Source: an uncultured Clostridia bacterium (GTDB lineage Bacteria; Bacillota; Clostridia; Oscillospirales; Ruminococcaceae). Taken from it: a stretch of DNA of 33,754 nucleotides. This document shows positions 33,571 to 33,754 of this stretch, piece after piece. Position numbers and translations under genes: made by a program. The stretch spans positions 1 through 33,754 of the forward strand of contig CALWNU010000010.1 in assembly GCA_944382905.1 (NCBI GenBank), in the 5' to 3' direction. Positions within the stretch are counted from its first letter, which is position 1. The number at the start of each line of letters is the position of its first letter. Under the pieces are notes generated by a model, which was given only the letters and a program-made list of their open reading frames with translations, ran no database searches and was not told the origin of the DNA.

Positions 33571-33754
33571 GTGAATTATCAACAGAGCGAGGCATTTGTC
33601 CATTCCTTTCACCGCTTTACCAAAGCGCCGGCGTTGACGGGCATCCGGACCTTGCTGGGGCTTTTGGGCGATCCGCAGAAATCCCTGCGGTTTGTCCATA
33701 TCGCCGGCACCAACGGCAAGGGTTCCACCACGGCGATGTGCGCGTCTATCCTGC
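33571..33754 (+). CDS. folC: Folylpolyglutamate/dihydrofolate synthase, N-terminal part (runs off the window)
   Basis: Adds glutamate to folates (and makes dihydrofolate from dihydropteroate in bifunctional members). The visible 61 codons contain the family's N-terminal FTKAPALTGIRTLLGLLG and the P-loop HIAGTNGKGSTTAMCASIL. The start codon is GTG (33571) with AGGAGGG upstream. It follows valS by 58 nt, a valS-folC order widely seen in Firmicutes, and is probably co-transcribed. The gene continues beyond the right edge. Confidence 0.9.
   Translation, partial: MNYQQSEAFVHSFHRFTKAPALTGIRTLLGLLGDPQKSLRFVHIAGTNGKGSTTAMCASIL

Overview
The window looks like a chromosomal segment of a GC-rich, gut-type low-G+C-phylum (Firmicutes) anaerobe, probably a Clostridia/Oscillospiraceae-like bacterium. 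The indications are AGGAGG-type ribosome binding sites, class 1B dihydroorotate dehydrogenase (PyrD+PyrK), a T-box leader, a CIRCE/HrcA site, a class C sortase with an LPXTG pilin, and a YtrA-type GntR regulator. This placement is inference from gene content; I could not search a database.

Layout. 1-2710 is a decayed accessory edge: a DinG/Rad3-like helicase of the kind carried by integrative elements, cut off and joined to the first ~25 codons of an inverted gene; an intact TetR regulator; a frameshifted C-terminal remnant of a second TetR; and an unrecognised stretch. 2713-3941 is a two-gene DNA alkylation repair operon (Ogt-type methyltransferase plus AlkD-like glycosylase). 3942-10031 holds three tandem paralogous sugar-type solute-binding lipoproteins. 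Each has its own promoter, 240-300 nt leader and terminator, and none has a permease gene beside it. A short motif lies 30-31 nt upstream of each -10 box. 10048-11206 has a QueG-like Fe-S protein facing away from a tRNA-Asp/tRNA-Thr transcription unit. 11306-14062 is a minimal pilus locus: one LPETG pilin whose signal peptide is broken by an A7 tract, and one class C sortase. 14086-15476 has trmO and an hsp20 gene under a CIRCE-overlapped promoter.

15562-17171 is serS with a T-box leader; the enzyme's motifs are closer to archaeal/eukaryotic-type SerRS. 17249-27462 is a complete de novo UMP operon, pyrB-pyrC-pyrF-pyrK-pyrD-pyrE-carA-carB, covering every step from bicarbonate/glutamine to UMP. 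Its leader encodes a 38-residue peptide ending in a pyrimidine-rich run, with the stop codon inside an intrinsic terminator. This is the architecture of the enterobacterial pyrL-pyrBI attenuator, rather than of the PyrR system usual in Firmicutes. PyrB itself carries a C-terminal zinc ribbon matching the zinc domain of PyrI, without PyrI's nucleotide-binding domain.

27483-30735 has an AI-2E family membrane protein and a GntR-ABC transporter operon with a perfect operator palindrome over its -10 box. 30762-33754 has valS and the start of folC.

The most interesting signals are the pyrL-like attenuator together with the PyrB-zinc-ribbon fusion, the A7 frameshift in the pilin signal peptide, and the three orphan solute-binding lipoproteins sharing an upstream motif at fixed distance.
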